From: Hansfordia pulvinata
Lineage: Eukaryota; Ascomycota; Sordariomycetes; Xylariales
Direction: 5' to 3'
Assembly (NCBI GenBank): GCA_006538405.1
Contig: BJKQ01000021.1
Coordinates: forward strand, 248,001-312,000
DNA length: 64,000 bases
Shown here: in pieces, positions 59,103-64,000 of the stretch
Numbering within the stretch: position 1 is the first letter of the stretch
How the letters are laid out: each line of letters starts with the position of its first letter
The notes under the pieces: model-generated
Databases searched by the model: none
Seen by the model: only the letters and a program-made list of their open reading frames with translations
What the model was told of the DNA's origin: nothing
Position numbers and translations under genes: made by a program

Positions 59103-61542
59103 CGCTTAAATAACTTAAATAAATTAATAAATATATTAAGGTTATTAAAAAAGTTATAATAAATTAAAACGGATAAACCCTTATATTTAAAGAATAAGTT
59201 TATATAACTTATAAGGTATATAATAATTTAAACCTTAACCTTAAATTTAACGCTGCCTTTAATATTTTATAAAAAGGGTTTAATAACGTTATAAAATATT
59301 AAAAATAATATATAAATTAATAAATTAAGACCTTTTAAAAAAGGACTTATAATACTTTTTAAATCGGTTATATATACTTAACCTTATAATAATATATCGG
59401 TTATAATATATTTAATATTATAATACTTTTATAAAACTTAAAGGATATATTAAAATAAAAAGTATATAAATAAGGCTTTATATAACGTAACTCCTTAAAG
59501 TAAATCCTTTAAATAATTATAAAAGTTATTAATTAAAGGAAGCTTAATATTATTATATAATATAATATTATACTTTAAATCCTTAAGCATGGATATCGAT
59601 AAGTTATAATAAAGGAATAAGTTATTTATTTAAAATAAAAAGTTTAATTCTTTAATAAATTTATAAATAACCCTTAATTATACGTGCTTTTTAATAAACG
59701 ATATAATAATAACCCTTATAATATTATTAATAATATATTAAAAGTTAAAGATAATAAGATTTAAAAATGTATTAAAACCACTTTATAAAAGAAATAAAAC
59801 CCACTTAACTCCCTTATCTTTAAAGTAATTATAAAGAATAAATAAGCTCTTTATTTTAAGATAAGTGTTATTTAAAATTAAGAAAATTAATAAAATTTAA
59901 TTAAATAAATTAAAGATTATAAAGATTATTATAATCTTATAATAAGATAATAAATATTTAATAAAAAAGTAAACGTAATAATTAATGTATTAATACACGC
60001 TTAATCTTTAAAAGGGCCTTATAAGTGGACACTTATATTTAAGCTTAAAGAATACCCTTAAAAAAACTATAATAAATTAAACGATATAATAAAAACCTAT
60101 TAAGTATAAAGCTTATATAAATATTTATTTAATAAAAAGAAAAAAAAGATTTCTTTTATTATAATAAGACCTTTAATAACACGAAAAAACTTATAATAAT
60201 TTTAAATAAAAAGACCCGGAAAAAGTATATAAAAACATATATAACTTAATTCCTTATAATGCTTAACACGGCGAGATCGTATAATATAATTATATTTATA
60301 TTACTTATTAATAATAATTAATTAATAAAGTTAAGTATCGTTATTTCTTTATAAAAGTTAAAACACTTAAATTAATATAAAAACTATAATATTATTAATA
60401 CTTTAACCACTTTATATTAATAAAACCTTTTATATTTTATTAAAAAACACTCTTTATACCTTATAAAAAATTAAAATAACGTTATAATTTATTAAAAAGA
60501 ACCGTGTATATAATACGCGTTAAACTCGTAAAGTAAATATAATATTTAATTAAAAAGTTAATATTTAAAAGTTAAACTTTAAAACATATTAATAACTTAT
60601 TAATTAAATTATTATTATAAAACGATAAATAACATGCTTTACCTTTAAACACCGGATTATAATAAAGCGAGGCTTTTATAAACAGCTTTTAATAACACGG
60701 CTTAATATAAGTAATAATATAATAATACTTAAAAAATTAAAGTACTTTATTATTAATTTAAGGTAATAAATAAAAAGAACTTATATAATAAAATAAGCCC
60801 TTAATAAAAATAAAGCTATATAACTTAATATAACGGTATATTATAAATTAAAGAAAATTTAAGTATTAATTAATAATAAATCGACTTAAAATTTAATATC
60901 GCCACGAATCGTTAATAAATTTAAATTATTATAAAATAAGAAAAACACCTTATAATAATTTATAATAATAAATAAAAGTTATTTAAAGAAAACTTAAAGA
61001 TAAATTAAACGTAAGATTACGCTTTTCTTAATTATTATTTAAGATCGACTTATAAACCTTTAATTAAATATTATTAATATCTTAAATAAGATAATCTTAA
61101 GGATACCTTAATTACGATCAGCGAATCTTAAAGTTAATTAAAGTATTAACCGTTTTTAATAAGAAATATTAAAAAAAGATTATAATACTTAATTAAAAAT
61201 AACGCTTTTATTATTAAATAAATTTAAATTTATATTTATAAAACGCGTTATTATTAAAATAATAAAAAAGGATTATTTATTAAAATAAATAATACTTAAG
61301 GAGTATCGGTAATTTATAATATTATTTTAAAATAAATTTAATATAAAAAATAGCTTACCGTTATATTTAAATTATAATTATATAATATTACTTAAAGATA
61401 AAGCTTAATCGATATTTAAACTTATTTATTTATTAAACTTAATATAACACGTAAAGCTTAAAAAAAGTTATAATAAGATTTAAATAAAAGGTATATTAAA
61501 TTATTTATATTATTAATTAATTACCTTATTTTATTTATACTT

Positions 61543-62010
61543 AAAAAGGATAAATCTTAAAGGATATACGTTAATTACTAATAATTTAACGATATTATTA
61601 TTAAAAATCGGTACCTTTTACTTTTAATTAAAGTGTTAAAAGACCTTTTTTATAAAGTTAAGATCTTTACCGTAATAAATTTACTTAATACTTATTACTT
61701 AATTAAGATCCTTATAAAAAATAAGTAAAGAACAGTGTTTTAAATATTAAAAGGACACTTTAAATATTTAATAATACCTTTTAAACTTATAAATACTTTA
61801 ATTAACTTTTAAAGTATAATTAACACTATCCTTAAGCCTTTTTATAACGTTTTTATAATAATATACCTTAATAATATTCTTATTTACTTTAAAAATAAAG
61901 TAAATTATATAAGTTACGTAAAGTAAGTCCTTTAAGCTTTTTAAGATATTAACCTTTATATTAATTTAAAGAAAAGTTAATTTTATTAAACGAAAATCGA
62001 CTTTATAAGG
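61543..62010 (+). pseudogene. Reverse transcriptase remnant
   Basis: A plus-strand frame with about ten stops retains the order of RT blocks: IKNRYLLLLI, KVKIFTVINL, GHFKYLIIPFKLINT and then the catalytic box at 61864-61875. That box reads YLNN where active Ty3-type enzymes have YLDD; both aspartate codons show GAT-to-AAT changes. Catalysis would be abolished even without the stops. Confidence 0.85.
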
Positions 62011-62303
62011 TATATAATTTAATTAAAAAAGTGTTAATATAATAAAGTAAAGTGTAAGCTATTTAAGAATAACTTATTCTTAAAAGTATTTATAATATTA
62101 AAAGATTCTTAAGATTTATAAACTTTTATTAATAATTTATTAAAGGATTTAATAAGCACGTTAAGCCCTTAATTAATATAATTAAAAAGGATAAACCTTT
62201 TAAATAAAATAAAGAACTTTAAACCTTATTTAACACCCTTAAAAAAGTAATTTTAAAAGAACCCGTTATAATTATAATTAACTTTAATAAACTTATAAAA
62301 GTT

Positions 62304-62690
62304 AAGACCGATATTAACGACTTCGTTATAAAAGGATAACTTAAATAATAAAACGAAATAAGTAAGCTATATTTAATAACTTACTTTTTAAAAAAGTTTA
62401 ATAAATTAAAGCTTAATTATATAATATACGATAAAGAGCTTATAATTATTATTAAGGTATTTAAGGAATAAAGATATTATTTAAGTAACACCTTTACTTT
62501 AATAATTATTTATATAAATTATAAAAATCTTATAACCTTTATAAAAAATAAGGTTTTTAATAAATAATAAATTTAATAAATAAAGATCCTTTTAAAGTTT
62601 AACTTTAAGATTAAATATTATAAAGGTAAAAAGAATATTAAAGCCCACGTTATTAATAAGCGACTTAACCACTTTATAATAAATTTAATA
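62304..62690 (+). pseudogene. RNase H remnant
   Basis: The frame opens KTDINDFVIKG, then a stop, and continues through YIIYDKELIIIIKVFKE, a stop, RYYLSN and NYKNLITFIKNKVFNK. This is the Ty3/gypsy RNase H pattern, with the first catalytic Asp still present, at the expected distance after the RT. Confidence 0.85.
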
Positions 62691-63764
62691 ATAAAATTAT
62701 AAACTATTTTAAAGTAAAATAAAGATAAGAACTTAATCTTAATATAATAAATCCGACTTACTTAAATCGAAAAAAAAATAATTTAATTATAAATTATAAT
62801 AAGAAACTTAACGTTTAAAAGTATTATTAAATAATAAGCGGTTTAACCTCTTTAAATAATTTAATAAAGTTATACTTTTTTATAATAAATAATTTATACT
62901 TATATTATTATAACGGTAACTTATTATAATAATTTATAAAGATTTATCTTATAGTTATTAAAGAATTTAAAAAATTATATAATAAGTATAACACGGTTAT
63001 AACTTTTTAAACCTTAAAAGATTAATTAAGATAATAATCTAAGAATATAATATATATATTTAATTTAAGGCAGTACGTTATAAGCCTTATAAAGAACTTT
63101 AACTTATACCTTTTAAAAATAAAGTATAAAAATCGGTTTTAATAAACTTTATTATAAAGTTATTATTATTTATAAACTTAATAATTAAAATAGTTTATAA
63201 TAATATTATAATTTATATAAAATAATTTATTAAATTTATAAAGTTTTAATTATTTAAAGAAATTATAATTATAATATAAATTATATAACTTATAAATAAA
63301 ACTATATTTAATTAATATAATTTATTAAAAGAACTTATTATAAATTAAAATAAGCTTTTTATAACTTATTTTTAAAAATCATTTATATAATAACTTAAAG
63401 TATAATATAAGACGTTAATAATATATTACTTATAAATAAATAATCGTATAAAACGATTTAATTAAGTATTAAAGTAATATTTACGATATTACGTTAACTT
63501 TAAATAAAATAATTAAGTATCCTTTTTATTTAAAGTAAAATTCATATATAATAACTTAAATAATAAAAATATAAAGATATCACCCTTTTATATAAATTAT
63601 AAATTTAACTTATAAAGATTATAATAAGTAATAATTAATAATAACGCTTTAAAAGCTATTATTTAAATTAAACATCTTATAACTCTTTATAAACACCTTT
63701 ATATAAAGCTTATAATAATTTAATAACGTATAAAATAATATTACGATAATTACTAATTATTAAA

Positions 63765-64000
63765 GCTGACCTTTAAAAAGGGAGATAAGGTTTATTTATT
63801 ATATAAAAATATTTAAATTAAAAGACTTAATAATAAATTAAATTTTAAGAAAATTAAACCATTTAAAATTAATAAGATCGTTTTATTAATTAATTATAAA
63901 TTATTATTACTTAATATTATAAGAATCCACTTAATATTTTATATTTTATTATTAAAACCAATATTAATTAATATATAATTTAAAACTGAAATCGAAACCG
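63765..64000 (+). pseudogene. Integrase C-terminal remnant, cut by the window edge
   Basis: The frame LTFKKGDKVYLLYKNI, a stop, then NNKLNFKKIKPFKINKIV and IIRIHLIFYILLLKPI follows the conserved C-terminal integrase segment of Ty3/gypsy elements that precedes a chromodomain. The integrase core upstream (about 62900-63750) is too decayed to delimit. The element continues beyond 64000. Confidence 0.75.

Larger units (their letters stand above)
57442..64000 (+). mobile_element. RIP-destroyed Ty3/gypsy-like LTR retrotransposon, 3' end outside the window
   Basis: From about 57480 the sequence is extremely AT-rich, packed with TAA and TTA, and almost lacks CA and TG, the footprint of repeat-induced point mutation (CpA to TpA). 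Under this decay the element is still colinear on the plus strand: Gag-like stretch (about 58784-58920), zinc knuckle (59054-59102), reverse transcriptase (61543-62010), RNase H (62304-62690) and the integrase C-terminal segment (63765-64000). Each is interrupted by many stops, so no protein can be made. The order Gag, RT, RNase H, integrase is that of Ty3/gypsy elements. The 5' boundary is a guess based on composition and a TGTTACG string; the 3' end lies beyond 64000. Confidence 0.88.

Noticed and set aside
60261..60300. Possible retroelement protease active-site remnant
   Set aside because: The position between Gag and RT is right, but the frame is too decayed to support a specific call.
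1..64000. CRISPR arrays, rRNA genes, bacterial-type operons
   Set aside because: No regularly spaced direct repeats and no rRNA signature strings were seen; gene structure is eukaryotic with spliceosomal introns.

Overview
The window looks like a chromosome segment of a filamentous ascomycete, most likely a sordariomycete (the order Hypocreales is a guess). Genes are split by short GT..AG introns of about 60-120 bases. The recognisable set is typical of filamentous fungi: a seven-helix RGS protein, a YAT-family amino acid permease, a Ser/Thr-rich secreted protein with a CBM19-like cysteine module, MSH2, TRM10, eIF2B-epsilon and SKN7. The last 6.5 kb is an AT-rich block carrying the signature of repeat-induced point mutation (RIP), a process of filamentous ascomycetes.

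Layout. 1-4757: no gene recognised. 4758-6795 (-): 7TM-RGS protein. 6796-15328: no gene recognised. 15329-17184 (-): amino acid permease. 17185-26396: no gene recognised. 26397-37577: a compact block of four genes, namely the CBM19-like secreted protein (+), MSH2 (-), TRM10 (+) and eIF2B-epsilon (-). MSH2 and TRM10 are divergent across a 573-base shared promoter; the outer pairs converge. 37578-42039: one weak hypothetical gene. 42040-44497 (-): SKN7 response regulator, seven exons. 44498-54132: no gene recognised. 54133-54535 (-): small secreted protein with a TATA box. 54536-57250: two tandem duplications and little else. About 57250-64000: RIP-destroyed Ty3/gypsy-like retrotransposon on the + strand, still readable as Gag, zinc knuckle, reverse transcriptase, RNase H and integrase tail, running off the right edge.

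The conserved genes serve general cell functions: DNA mismatch repair (MSH2), tRNA m1G9 methylation (TRM10), guanine nucleotide exchange for translation initiation (eIF2B-epsilon), two-component/oxidative and osmotic stress transcription (SKN7), G-protein signalling (RGS) and amino acid uptake. The window shows no metabolic cluster or operon.

The three most notable points are: (1) an eight-base motif, TACGAGTA/TACTCGTA, sometimes as the palindrome TACTCGTACGAGTA, found 31 times by eye, all outside recognised genes and the AT-rich block; (2) a one-base frameshift in the otherwise conserved eIF2B-epsilon gene; (3) a small orphan secreted protein about 2.7 kb from the RIP-destroyed retroelement. 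All splice sites were chosen by reading GT..AG signals and protein continuity; no similarity search was run.
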